Position numbers and translations under genes: made by a program. Shown piece by piece: positions 53,188-61,925 of a DNA stretch of 64,000 nt. Position 1 is the stretch's first letter, and each line of letters opens with the position of its first letter. Source of the stretch: Nocardioides insulae DSM 17944 (lineage in GTDB: Bacteria > Actinomycetota > Actinomycetes > Propionibacteriales > Nocardioidaceae); NCBI RefSeq assembly GCF_000422825.1, contig NZ_KE383929.1:372001-436000 (forward strand), written 5' to 3'. Under the pieces are notes generated by a model. The model was not told the DNA's origin and made no database searches. It saw only the letters and a program-made list of their open reading frames with translations.

Positions 53188-56100
53188 TCATCCAGCCTGA
53201 CCTCGATCATCGCCCGCGTCGGCTGCGGAGGCCTCCAGGTCGCCCTCCACGGCCAGGTAGGCCTCGTGCAACGCAGCGATCGTGTCCGGGGACGGTTCGG
53301 CCCACAACCCCCGGTCGGCCGCCTCCTGCAGTCGCTCGACGATACCGTGCAGGGCCCACGGGTTGGATCGCTCGAGGAACTCCCGGGTCTCGGGGTCGAG
53401 GACGTACTCCTGGGCGAGTTGTTCATACATCCCGTCGTGCACCACGCCGGCGGTGGCGTCGAGACCGAAGAGATAGTCGACGGTCGCGGCCAGTTCGAAG
53501 GCACCCTTGTAACCGTGCCGGCGCATCGCTGCGATCCAGCGCGGGTTGACCACCCGTGCCCGGAACACCCGCGACGTCTCCTCCCCGAGCGTGCGCGTGC
53601 GGACGGCGTCCGGCGAGGTCGAGTCGCCGACGTAGGCCACCGGCTCCACACCGGTGAGCGCCCGCACCGTCGCGATCATGCCGCCGTGGTACTGGAAGTA
53701 GTCGTCACTGTCGGCGATGTCGTGCTCGCGGGTGTCGACGTTCTTGGCGGCCACCTTGATCCGGCGGTAGTTGGTCCGCATGTCATCGGCGGCGGGCCGC
53801 CCCTCGAGGTCCCGGCCGTAGGCGAACCCGCCCCAGGCCGTGTAGACCTCGGCGAGATCGGCGTCATCTCGCCAGTTCCCTGACTCGACCACCTGGAGGA
53901 TGCCGGCGCCGTAGGAGCCCGGGGCCGAGCCGAAGATCCGGGTGGTCGCCCGGCGTTCGTCGCCGTGCTCGGCGAGGTCTGCCCGGGCGTGTGCGGCCAC
54001 GAAGTTGTCCTCGTCGGGCTCCTCCAGAGCGGCGACCAGCCGGACGGCGTCGTCGAGCATCGAGACGACGTGCGGGAAGGCGTCCCGGAAGAAGCCCGAG
54101 ATGCGCACCGTGACGTCGATCCGCGGCCGGCCCAGTTCCTCGAGCGGTACGACGTCGAGGCGGCTCACCCGTCGCGATGCCTCGTCCCATTCGGGCCGGA
54201 CGCCGAGCAGGGCGAGCACCTCGGCGATGTCGTCACCCGAGGTACGCATCGCGCTGGTGCCCCAGACCGAGAGGCCGACCGATCCGGGGTACTCCCCCGT
54301 GTCGGCCAGGTGTCGCTCCAGCAGCGAGTCGGCCATCGCCTGCCCGGTCTGCCAGGCGAGCCGCGAGGGCACCGCGCGCGGGTCGACGGTGTAGAAGTTG
54401 CGTCCGGTAGGGAGCACGTTGACCAGGCCGCGCAGGGGCGAGCCGGACGGGCCCGGGCGGACGAAGCGGCCGGCCAGGGCTCGCAGGACGGCGTCCAGCT
54501 CATCGGTGGTACCGGCCAGGCGCGGCACCACCTCGGTCGCCGCGAACCCGAGCACCCGGCGGACCTCCTCGTCGGGGTGGAGCCGCTCGACCTCTAGCGG
54601 ATCCCACCCGGCCTTCTCCATCTCCTCCACGAGTGCGCGCGCCTGAGCCTCGTAGGCGTCGGTCTCGGCCCGCTGCTCGGATCCCTCCGCGTGCCCGAGC
54701 GCGACCCGCAGGCCGGGCACGGCGTGCTCTTGACCGCCCCACACCTGGGCGGCCCGCAGGATCGAGAGCACCAGATTGACCCGGGCCTCCCCTGTCGGGG
54801 CCTCGCCGAGCACATGCAGGCCGTCGCGGATCTGCGCGTCCTTGATCTCGCACAGCCAGCCGTCGACGTGCAGCAGGAAGTCGTCGAACTCCTCATCCTC
54901 GGGCCGCTCCTCCAGGCCGAGGTCGCGATGCATCTCGGCGGCGTGCATGAGCTGCCAGATCTCGCCCCGGACGGCGGGCAGCTTGGCGGGATCCATCGCC
55001 GCGATGTTGGCGTACTCGTCGAGGAGCTGCTCGAGTCGGGCGATGTCACCGTAGGTCTCCGCCCGTGCCATCGGCGGCACCAGGTGGTCGACGACGACGG
55101 CGTGCGCCCGCCGCTTCGCCTGGGCACCTTCACCCGGATCGTTGACCAGGAACGGGTAGATCAGCGGCACGTCGCCCAGCGCCGCGTCGGTGCCGCAGGA
55201 CGCCGAGAGGGCGGCGTTCTTGCCCGGCAGCCACTCCAGGTTGCCGTGCTTGCCCAGGTGCACGATGGCGTGCGCCCCGAAGCCGCCGGTTTCCGGAGCG
55301 CTCGCGATCCAGCGGTACGCCGCGAGGTAGTGATGACTCGGCGCGAGGTCGGGGTCGTGATAGATCGCCACGGGGTTCTCCCCGAAGCCGCGCGGCGGCT
55401 GGATCATCAGCACCACGTTGCCCGACCGCAATGCGGCGACCGCGACCTCGCCCTGCTCGTTGACGAACAGCGACCCGGGGGCCTCTCCCCACGCCTCGGC
55501 CATGGCCGAGCGCAGGTCGGCGGGCAGGTCGGCGGTCCAGGCGGCGTACTGCTGCGGTGTGATGCGCACCTGAGCCCCCTCGACCTGATCCTGGGTGAGC
55601 CAATCGGGGTCCTGCCCGCCGGCGGCGATCAGCGCATGGATGAGCGCGTCGCCGGCCTCGGTGTCGGAGGTCGCCGATTCCTCCGCGTCGAGAACGCCGA
55701 AGCCGTCGCCCACGTCGTACCCCTCCGCTCGCAGCCGGCGCAGCACGCGCACGGCCGAGACCGGCGTGTCGAGGCCGACCGCGTTGCCGATCCGCGCGTG
55801 CTTGGTGGGGTAGGCCGAGAGCATCAGCACGATCCGCTTCTCGGCGTTGGGCACGTGACGGAGCCGGGCGTGCTTGACCGCGATCCCGGCCACCCGGTCG
55901 CACCGCTCGGAGTCGGCGACGTAGCGCGGCAACTGGTCGGTGGGATCGATCTCCTTGAAGGAGAACGGCACGGTGACGATCCGGCCGTCGAACTCCGGGA
56001 TCGCGATCTGGCTGGCCGAGTCGAGCGGGGTGACGCCGTCATCGGAGGCCTCCCACTCGGCCCGCGAGGAGGTCAGGCACAGACCCTGGAGCACCGGGAT

Positions 56101-56865
56101 GTCCAGGGCGGCGATCCGCTCGACGTCCCAGGAGTCGTCGTCCTCCCCGGCGCTCGCCGCGGCGGGGGTGGCTCCGCCGGAAGCCAGCACGGTGACCACC
56201 AGCGCGTCCAGCCCGCCGAGCACCTCGAAGAGTTCGTCCGGGGCCGAACGCAGCGACCCCGCGAAGATCGGTACGCCGACCGCCTGCCCGGTCGCGTCGA
56301 TCGCGGCGACCAGTCCGTGCGCGAAGCCTGCGTTGCCGCTCACCTCGTGCGCGCGGTAGTACAGCACGCCCACCCGGGGCAGCCCGTCCTCACCCGAACC
56401 GCCCGCCACCGGCTCGCCGGTTGAGCGCCCGGCAGGGCCGTTGGCGGCGCCGTACCCCCAGGACGGCACCGCCAACGGCGGCTCGAACCCCTCCCCGGTG
56501 AGCAGCACCGTGTCGGAGAGGAAGGCGTGCAGCGCGGCGAGGTTGCCGGGCCCGCCCTCGGCGAGGTAGCGGTGGGCCTCGGCGGCGACCCCGAGCGGAG
56601 TGGTGGAGAGCTCCATCAGCTCGGCGTTCGGGCTCTGCTCGCCGCCCAGCACCACCAGGGGTCGACCGTACGCACGCAGCACCTCGAGCTGGTGCTCGAT
56701 CTCGGCCGGCGAACCGAGCATGCGCAGTACGACGAGGTCGGCACCCTCGAGCCGTGGCTCGAGGTCCTGCCGCGCCGGGTTGCCGAGTGCGTACGCCGCA
56801 CCGCTGGCCCGAGCGGAGAGCAGGTCGGTGTCGGATGTGGACAGCAGCAGGATGCGTCGGGACAT
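53188..56865 (-). CDS. cobN: Cobaltochelatase subunit CobN
   Basis: CobN is the large subunit that inserts Co2+ into hydrogenobyrinic acid a,c-diamide. The 1225-residue protein fits the family length and shows MLSAYPTKHARIGNAVGLDTP, GAHAIVHLGKHGNLEWLPGKNAALSASCGTDAALGDVPLIYPFLVNDPGEGAQAKRRAHAVVVDHLVPPMARAETYGDIARLEQLLDEY, LPTGRNFYTVDPRAVPSRLAWQTGQAMADSLLERH, GLSVWGTSAMRTSGDDIAEVLALLGVRP, DSDDYFQYHGGM and RWIAAMRRHGYKGAFELAATVDYLFGLDATAGVV. The fused I/D subunit at 42.5 kb is the ATPase partner. First gene of its operon, behind a cobalamin riboswitch. Confidence 0.98.
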   Translation of the reverse strand: MSRRILLLSTSDTDLLSARASGAAYALGNPARQDLEPRLEGADLVVLRMLGSPAEIEHQLEVLRAYGRPLVVLGGEQSPNAELMELSTTPLGVAAEAHRYLAEGGPGNLAALHAFLSDTVLLTGEGFEPPLAVPSWGYGAANGPAGRSTGEPVAGGSGEDGLPRVGVLYYRAHEVSGNAGFAHGLVAAIDATGQAVGVPIFAGSLRSAPDELFEVLGGLDALVVTVLASGGATPAAASAGEDDDSWDVERIAALDIPVLQGLCLTSSRAEWEASDDGVTPLDSASQIAIPEFDGRIVTVPFSFKEIDPTDQLPRYVADSERCDRVAGIAVKHARLRHVPNAEKRIVLMLSAYPTKHARIGNAVGLDTPVSAVRVLRRLRAEGYDVGDGFGVLDAEESATSDTEAGDALIHALIAAGGQDPDWLTQDQVEGAQVRITPQQYAAWTADLPADLRSAMAEAWGEAPGSLFVNEQGEVAVAALRSGNVVLMIQPPRGFGENPVAIYHDPDLAPSHHYLAAYRWIASAPETGGFGAHAIVHLGKHGNLEWLPGKNAALSASCGTDAALGDVPLIYPFLVNDPGEGAQAKRRAHAVVVDHLVPPMARAETYGDIARLEQLLDEYANIAAMDPAKLPAVRGEIWQLMHAAEMHRDLGLEERPEDEEFDDFLLHVDGWLCEIKDAQIRDGLHVLGEAPTGEARVNLVLSILRAAQVWGGQEHAVPGLRVALGHAEGSEQRAETDAYEAQARALVEEMEKAGWDPLEVERLHPDEEVRRVLGFAATEVVPRLAGTTDELDAVLRALAGRFVRPGPSGSPLRGLVNVLPTGRNFYTVDPRAVPSRLAWQTGQAMADSLLERHLADTGEYPGSVGLSVWGTSAMRTSGDDIAEVLALLGVRPEWDEASRRVSRLDVVPLEELGRPRIDVTVRISGFFRDAFPHVVSMLDDAVRLVAALEEPDEDNFVAAHARADLAEHGDERRATTRIFGSAPGSYGAGILQVVESGNWRDDADLAEVYTAWGGFAYGRDLEGRPAADDMRTNYRRIKVAAKNVDTREHDIADSDDYFQYHGGMIATVRALTGVEPVAYVGDSTSPDAVRTRTLGEETSRVFRARVVNPRWIAAMRRHGYKGAFELAATVDYLFGLDATAGVVHDGMYEQLAQEYVLDPETREFLERSNPWALHGIVERLQEAADRGLWAEPSPDTIAALHEAYLAVEGDLEASAADAGDDRGQAG

Positions 56866-56904
56866 CGGGTCGTGCTCCTCCTCGGGGTTCTCGCCCCTCG
56901 TCGT

Positions 56905-57012
56905 CGGATGTCCCGTGTCCAGTGTCTGGCTTTGGGTCGCACGCGACCCTCACAGTGGCGGAACCGCCCCGGAGTCACACCGGGTTCCTGTTCCACGAGA
57001 CGTGTGGGCTCA
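56905..57012 (-). promoter_or_regulatory. Cobalamin riboswitch before cobN
   Basis: Minus-strand leader: GTGGAACAGGAACCCGGTGTG then ACTCCGGGGCGGTTCCGCCACTGTGA (the classical CCGCCACTGTGA core, near 56950-56975) and GCCAGACACTGG, the B12 box, at 56932-56921. It is the most canonical of the three in this window and ends about 40 bases before the cobN ATG. Confidence 0.95.
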
Positions 57013-57170
57013 CCCTAGCGGTGCCCGGTCCGGGGGCCTGCCCGGGGCAGCAGCCCGGACCCGAGGGCCCCGACACGACAGCACCGCCGGTCACCGAAGC
57101 ACCCCACCGAAACCACCGCACCGAAGCCCCGCCTGTGCGCGGAGCGGCCACCGCACCACCGATGGACGAC

Positions 57171-57189
57171 TTAGGACAGGCTAGGCTCA
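57171..57189 (+). promoter_or_regulatory. DtxR/IdeR-like iron box
   Basis: The 19 bases from TTAGGACAGG onward agree with the consensus TTAGGTTAGCCTAACCTAA at about 13 positions, including the full left TTAGG half and central CTA. It overlaps a -10-like TAGGCT (57182-57187) and stands 34 bases before the siderophore-binding protein gene, so Fe2+-loaded DtxR/IdeR should repress that operon. Confidence 0.6.
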
Positions 57190-57223
57190 CCTGCGACCGT
57201 CTCTCGTTCGGAGGTACTCACCG

Positions 57224-58276
57224 ATGAAGCTCCACCGACTGCGCACGGCCGCCCCGGCCGTGACCATCGCAGCCGCGCTCACCCTGTCCGCGTGCGGCTC
57301 CTCCGGAGCCGACGAATCCGGCGATTCCGGCCAATCCGGCGGGGACTCCACCTCCACGCAGGACTTCAGCCCGGTCACCGTCGAGCACGCACTCGGAGAG
57401 GCCGTCATCGAGGAGAAGCCCGAACGAGTGGTCACCCTCGGGCAGGGGTCGGCCGAGACCGCCATCGCCCTCGGCACCACCCCCGTGGGCATGGAGGAGT
57501 ACCCCTGGGGAGCCGACGAGACGGGCTATCTGCCCTGGATCCACGAGGCGGTGGACAAGCGGGGCGACGAGCTGCCCGAACTCTTCACCGGCAGCACCGA
57601 ACTCGACGTGGAAGCCATCCTCGCCCTCGAGCCGGACGTGATCCTGGCGCCATGGTCCGGTATCACCCAGGAGCAGTACGACGTCCTCTCCGACATCGCT
57701 CCCACCGTGGCCTATGAGGAGGAGCCCTGGGTCACCACCTGGGATCAGCAGATCGAGACCGTGGCCACCGCCCTGGGCGAGGCCGACCGGGCCGACGACC
57801 TGATCTCCGAGATCGAGGACGAGTTCAGCGAGGCGCGCAGGCCGGAGTGGAAGGACCTCACCTTCTCCTACATCTACAACGACGGCCCCGGCACGCTCGG
57901 CGCCTTCTTCCCCGACGAGCAGCGGGTCGCGATGGTGCGTGAACTCGGGCTGACCGTCGACCCCGCCGTGGAGGACATGAAGGAGTACGAGGTCGAAGGC
58001 ACCGATTCGGCGATGATCGGCCTGGAGAACGCCGACATGCTCACGGACTCGGATCTGGTCTTCACCTTCTACTCCGACGCGAAGAACCGGCAGGAGACCG
58101 AGTCGCAGCCGCTGTACGCCAGCATTCCGGCGATCGAGCGGGGCTCCGTCGTCGCACCCGAGGACCAGTCCTTCGTGACCGCCTCATCCATCATCACTCC
58201 GCTCACCGTCCCGTGGGTCATCGACCGCTACGAGCCGATGATCGATGAGGCCATTGGCCAGCTCGACGCGGAGTGA
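57224..58276 (+). CDS. Iron-siderophore ABC transporter, lipoprotein substrate-binding subunit
   Basis: The 350-residue lipoprotein has a signal peptide ending in LTLSAC (lipid-carrying Cys24), a Ser/Gly/Asp-rich tether, and a class III binding fold: PERVVTLGQGSAETAIALGTTPVGMEEYPWG, DVEAILALEPDVILAPWSGITQEQYDVLSDIAPTVAYEEEPWVTTWDQQIETVATALG, NADMLTDSDLVFTFYSD and VTASSIITPLTVPWVIDRYEP. This is the FecB/FepB-type receptor of ferric-siderophore importers. GGAGG lies ten bases before the ATG. An iron box lies directly upstream. It is divergent from cobN; cobalamin transport (BtuF) is less likely. Confidence 0.9.
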   Translation: MKLHRLRTAAPAVTIAAALTLSACGSSGADESGDSGQSGGDSTSTQDFSPVTVEHALGEAVIEEKPERVVTLGQGSAETAIALGTTPVGMEEYPWGADETGYLPWIHEAVDKRGDELPELFTGSTELDVEAILALEPDVILAPWSGITQEQYDVLSDIAPTVAYEEEPWVTTWDQQIETVATALGEADRADDLISEIEDEFSEARRPEWKDLTFSYIYNDGPGTLGAFFPDEQRVAMVRELGLTVDPAVEDMKEYEVEGTDSAMIGLENADMLTDSDLVFTFYSDAKNRQETESQPLYASIPAIERGSVVAPEDQSFVTASSIITPLTVPWVIDRYEPMIDEAIGQLDAE

Positions 58277-59291
58277 GGTCCCGCCCACCCGGGCGAACCG
58301 GTCCGGCCGGGTCACACCGGTCTCGGCCATCGTGCTGGCGACGGGCCTGCTGATCGTGGCCGGCGCGGTCAGCCTCGTCGTCGGCAACGGCCAGATCGGA
58401 TTCGACCGGGTGGGCATGGTCCTGCTCGGCGGAGCCGACGAATACGCCGGCGACGTGGTCGCCGCCCGCATCTCCCGCACCGTGATGGGGGCCGTCGTCG
58501 GTGCTGCCCTGGCGGTGTCCGGCGTTCTCATCCAGGGGGTGACCCGGAACCCGCTCGGCGAGCCCGGGCTGCTCGGGGTCACGATGGGTGCCTCGGCGTC
58601 CGTGGTCACCGCGACCGCCTTGTTCGGGTTCACCGGCGGCTTCGCCTCCGTCTGGGTGGCCCTGCCGGGCGCCGTACTGGCGGTGGCCGTCACCTACCTG
58701 CTGGGCAGACAGTCGGGCAGCGAGAGCGTGATCCCGCTGGTGCTGGCCGGCGCGGTCGTCTCCGCGGTGCTGGGCGCCTACGTGCAAGCCATGATCCTCG
58801 TCGACCCGACGACCTTCGACTCCTACCGGCACTGGGTGGTGGGGTCGCTGGCGGGCGCGGACTTCGACACCCTGCGCGCGGTGCTACCGGCGCTGCTGCT
58901 GGGCGTCGTCCTGGCCTGGGTGTGCACCTCCGGTCTCAACTCCGTCGCGCTCGGCGAGGACGTCGCTGTCGCGCTCGGCGTACCGGTCGCCCGAGTGCGG
59001 CTGGGCTCGATCGCCGGGGCCACGCTGCTCGCCGCCGGCGCCACGGCCGCGGTGGGCCCGATCGCCTTCGTGGGCCTGGCCGTGCCGCACCTGGTGCGCG
59101 CCCTGGTCGGGGCCGATCACCGAGCGCAACTTCCGGTCGCGCTGGTGCTCGGGGCGGCGGTGCTGGTGGCCTCGGATGTCGCAGCGCGCCTGGTGGCCTG
59201 GCCCCAGGAACTCATGGTCGGTGTCGTCACCGCCTTCGTCGGCGCCCCCTTCCTGCTCGCGGCGGTACGACGGGGGAAGGTGACCACGTGA
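58245..59291 (+). CDS. FecCD-family siderophore ABC permease 1
   Basis: The 348-residue membrane permease has about nine or ten hydrophobic helices and the family blocks RISRTVMGAVVGAALAVSGVLIQGVTRNPLGEPGLLGVTMGAS, HWVVGSLAGADFDTL, LNSVALGEDVAVALGVPVARVRLGSIAGATLLAAGATAAVGPIAFVGLAVPHLVRALVG and LAAVRRGK, the last being the usual FecCD C terminus that meets the ATPase. ATG 58245 overlaps the receptor gene by 32 bases; a TTG at 58254 is possible. It pairs with the next permease as a heterodimer. Confidence 0.93.
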   Translation: MRPLASSTRSEVPPTRANRSGRVTPVSAIVLATGLLIVAGAVSLVVGNGQIGFDRVGMVLLGGADEYAGDVVAARISRTVMGAVVGAALAVSGVLIQGVTRNPLGEPGLLGVTMGASASVVTATALFGFTGGFASVWVALPGAVLAVAVTYLLGRQSGSESVIPLVLAGAVVSAVLGAYVQAMILVDPTTFDSYRHWVVGSLAGADFDTLRAVLPALLLGVVLAWVCTSGLNSVALGEDVAVALGVPVARVRLGSIAGATLLAAGATAAVGPIAFVGLAVPHLVRALVGADHRAQLPVALVLGAAVLVASDVAARLVAWPQELMVGVVTAFVGAPFLLAAVRRGKVTT

Positions 59292-60376
59292 GCGCCCCGC
59301 AGACTCGCGCCCGGACCGCACGCGCGGTCCCCCGCCGGGCCGGTGACCAGCACCGACTGCTGCGGATCACGGACCGGATCGCGATTCCCGTCGGTGGGCG
59401 GTCGCTGGTGGTCGGCTCCGTCATCGCCCTGCTGAGCCTGTTCCTGTCCCTGGCGACCCTCGCCTGGGGTGATCTCGGGGTCGGTCCCGGTGACCTGCTC
59501 GACGCCGCTCGCGGGGCCGCGGACACGAAGGTCACCTTCGTCCTGGAACGGCTGCGCGGACCCCGGGTCCTGGTCGCGATCGGGGTGGGCCTGGCGCTCG
59601 GGCTCTCGGGGGCGCTCTTCCAGTCGGTGACGCGCAATCCGCTGGGCAGCCCGGACGTGATCGGGCTCGGCGCCGGGGCCGGTGCCGGTGCGACGATGAC
59701 GACCCTGCTGTGGAACGGTGCGATACCCACTCCGCTGGGAGCGGTGGCCGGAGCAGGTGTGGCCATCGCAGTGGTCCACTGGTCCACCGGCCTCGGGTTC
59801 GCCTCTCCAGCTCGGGTGATCGTGACCGGCATCGGCGTGGCCGCGATGGCCACGGCCCTGACCCAATATGTCGTCGCGGTGGCCCTGCGCGACAGTGCCG
59901 AGGGCCTGGCGGCCTACCTGGTGGGCTCGTTGGGCACGCGCACCATGCAGCAGGCGGCGATCATCTGGATCTCCCTGTCGGTGCTGGTCCCCGCGGTCGG
60001 AGTGCTCACCCACCGGCTCAGGCTGATGGACCTGGGCGACGAACTGGCCGAGGCGTTGGGGGGTCGCGCCACTCACACCCGGACCTGGGCGATCGTCCTT
60101 GCCGTTCTGCTCTCCGCGGCCGCCGTCGCCGTCGCCGGGCCGATCGCCTTCGTGGCACTGACTGCGCCCCACATCGCCCGGCGGGTGACCCGAGCGCCGG
60201 GGCCCAACCTGGCCGTCGCTGCCCTCACCGGTGCCCTGATCATGGTCGCGGCCGATTTCCTCGCCCAGCATCTCCCGGTCCTCGAGGGCATGCCCGTCGG
60301 GATCATCACGGCCGGAGTGGGCGGCGTCTACCTCGGCTACCTACTCGTCCAGGAATGGAGGAAGGCCAGTGTCTGA
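59288..60376 (+). CDS. FecCD-family siderophore ABC permease 2
   Basis: The 362-residue permease begins with a basic cytosolic tail and then shows ERLRGPRVLVAIGVGLALGLSGALFQSVTRNPLGSPDVIGLGAGAGAGA, AAYLVGSLGTRTMQQA, DLGDELAEALGGRATHTRTWAIVLAVLLSAAAVAVAGPIAFVALTAPHIARRV and VGGVYLGYLLVQEWRK. GTG 59288 overlaps the stop of permease 1 by 4 bases and the gene overlaps the ATPase by 8. Confidence 0.93.
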   Translation: MSAPQTRARTARAVPRRAGDQHRLLRITDRIAIPVGGRSLVVGSVIALLSLFLSLATLAWGDLGVGPGDLLDAARGAADTKVTFVLERLRGPRVLVAIGVGLALGLSGALFQSVTRNPLGSPDVIGLGAGAGAGATMTTLLWNGAIPTPLGAVAGAGVAIAVVHWSTGLGFASPARVIVTGIGVAAMATALTQYVVAVALRDSAEGLAAYLVGSLGTRTMQQAAIIWISLSVLVPAVGVLTHRLRLMDLGDELAEALGGRATHTRTWAIVLAVLLSAAAVAVAGPIAFVALTAPHIARRVTRAPGPNLAVAALTGALIMVAADFLAQHLPVLEGMPVGIITAGVGGVYLGYLLVQEWRKASV

Positions 60377-61202
60377 GCCCGAATCTGAGCCCGTCACCGG
60401 GTCCGTGAACGGTTCCGTGTCGCAGCCGTCCCTGCGCGCAGAGAGGGTCACCGTCGGGTACGGCACGCACGTCGTGCTCTCCGATCTGAGCCTCACCCTG
60501 CCCCGCGGCCGGTTCACGGCCGTCATCGGCCCCAACGGGTGCGGCAAGTCCACCCTGGTGAGGACCTTCGCACGCACCCTGCTCCCCCGTTCCGGGGAGG
60601 TCTTGCTCGACGGGGTCCCCCTAGGACGGTGGAAGCCCAAGCGGATCGCCCAGCGCGTGGCGCTGCTGCCGCAGAGCCCGGTGGTCCCGGACGGCGTCAC
60701 GGTGCGCAGCCTGGTGGCTCGGGGGCGTCATCCGTACCACTCCGCGCTACGGCAGTGGGTGCCCGGCGACCAGGAGGCGATCGACGTCTCGATGGCCGCC
60801 ACCGGCGTGACCGACCTGGCGCACGAGTCGCTCACCGAACTGTCCGGGGGCCAGCGCCAGCGCGCCTGGATCGCGATGGTGCTGGCCCAGGACACCGACT
60901 ACGTCCTGCTGGACGAGCCGACATCGTTCCTGGACCTGGCCCACCAGATAGACGTCCTCCACCTGTGTCAGGACATCCGGGACCGGGGCCGGACCGTGGT
61001 GGCCGTGCTGCACGACCTCAACCAGGCCGCGCGCTACGCCGACCACGTGGTCGTCATGCGCGAGGGGCAGGTGGCCGCCTCAGGGATGCCGTCCGACGTC
61101 ATCACTGCGGACCTGGTGCGGGACGTCTTCTCGCTGGAGTGCGAGATCGGGCCCGACCCCCAGGCCGGTACGCCGATGGTGGTCCCGCTGGCGCGCAGCT
61201 GA
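60369..61202 (+). CDS. Siderophore ABC transporter ATPase
   Basis: The 277-residue ATPase has VIGPNGCGKSTLVRTFARTLLP (Walker A), a Q-loop in LLPQSPVVPDGVTVRSLVARGRHPY (FepC/FhuC-like), LTELSGGQRQRAWIAMVLAQDTDYVLLDEPTSFLDLAHQIDVL (signature, Walker B, D-loop) and VVAVLHDLNQAARYADHVVVM (switch His). An N-terminal tail of about 20 Ser/Glu/Val residues precedes the fold. GTG 60369 overlaps permease 2. It completes the import system. Confidence 0.95.
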   Translation: MSEPESEPVTGSVNGSVSQPSLRAERVTVGYGTHVVLSDLSLTLPRGRFTAVIGPNGCGKSTLVRTFARTLLPRSGEVLLDGVPLGRWKPKRIAQRVALLPQSPVVPDGVTVRSLVARGRHPYHSALRQWVPGDQEAIDVSMAATGVTDLAHESLTELSGGQRQRAWIAMVLAQDTDYVLLDEPTSFLDLAHQIDVLHLCQDIRDRGRTVVAVLHDLNQAARYADHVVVMREGQVAASGMPSDVITADLVRDVFSLECEIGPDPQAGTPMVVPLARS

Positions 61203-61223
61203 TCCCCGCACGCCCGCCGGTCA

Positions 61224-61454
61224 TCAGCGCCGCTTGCGCCGACCCCAGGGGTAGAGCGACCCGGCCACCACGCCGACCGCCAGCACCACGATCACCCAGA
61301 TCCACACCGGCATGGTGAAGTCCATGCCGAGGAAGCTCACGGTGCCTTCGTTCAGGTTGGACAGCGCGAAGATCACCCCGAGCACGACCAGCACGATCGC
61401 CGTGATGGCCTTGGCGCTGGGCATCTGTCGCGAGTTGGACGGGCTCTCGGGCAT
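61224..61454 (-). CDS. Small LapA-domain (DUF1049) membrane protein
   Basis: The 76-residue protein has two membrane helices, ITAIVLVVLGVIFALSNL and VWIWVIVVLAVGVVAGSLY, joined by NEGTVSFLGMDFTMP and ended by WGRRKRR. This is the LapA/YciM-neighbour DUF1049 pattern (N-x-x-x-V-x-F-L-G/L). AAGGAG lies 6 bases before the ATG. It is convergent with the siderophore ATPase, 21 bases apart. Role in actinobacteria unknown. Confidence 0.82.
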   Translation of the reverse strand: MPESPSNSRQMPSAKAITAIVLVVLGVIFALSNLNEGTVSFLGMDFTMPVWIWVIVVLAVGVVAGSLYPWGRRKRR

Positions 61455-61645
61455 GTCGGCTCCTTGCTCGGACTCGGCCGGGACCACCACGACGGTCCCG
61501 CGGGACGCCTGCGCCAACACCGTAGTCCGGCCGGCCCCCCGGGTCCACGACCCACCCGAGCGTGCCGCGCCCCCGTGTCGGGGGCCGGCCGAAGGTGCCC
61601 TCGCCGACCCGGTGACGGGCAGCGCAGCGAGGACCGGGACAGTGT

Positions 61646-61717
61646 GGGCGCAAAGGGACTCGAACCCCTGACATCCTCCTTGTAAGGGAGGCGCTCTACC
61701 AGCTGAGCTATGCGCCC
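61646..61717 (-). tRNA. tRNA-Val (anticodon UAC)
   Basis: The 72-base cloverleaf folds completely: acceptor GGGCGCA with TGCGCCC, D-arm GCTC...GAGC, anticodon arm CCTCC-CTTACAA-GGAGG with anticodon TAC, and T-arm AGGGG-TTCGAAC-CCCTT. CCA is not encoded. The UAC anticodon reads GUA and GUG valine codons. Confidence 0.97.
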
Positions 61718-61801
61718 GGAGCGGGGCACACCCTACGCGAGCCGGGGCAGTGAGCGCGAAGCGACCCGACGCCCGGCCACGCAGAGGGCCACCCAGACAA
61801 G

Positions 61802-61841
61802 CAGCGAGCCGCTGGCGTCTCGGGTCACCAGCGGCTCGCTG
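61802..61841. terminator. Terminator-like hairpin downstream of ahpE
   Basis: A perfect 14-bp stem (61802-61815 with 61828-61841) with a 12-base loop lies 85 bases after the ahpE stop and 84 bases upstream of the tRNA, both on the minus strand, so it probably ends the ahpE transcript. Confidence 0.65.
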
Positions 61842-61925
61842 GGAAGACAGTATCTGATGGGAGTCGGTCCGTACAGACCTTCGCGGCAAGAATTTTCACC
61901 GCGCCCGCCCGACCGAGGTGCCCAC

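Noticed and set aside
57224..61202. Cobalamin (BtuFCD) importer
   Set aside because: The neighbouring cob genes suggest it, but the binding protein has the ferric-siderophore receptor pattern and there is an iron box, not a cobalamin switch, upstream.
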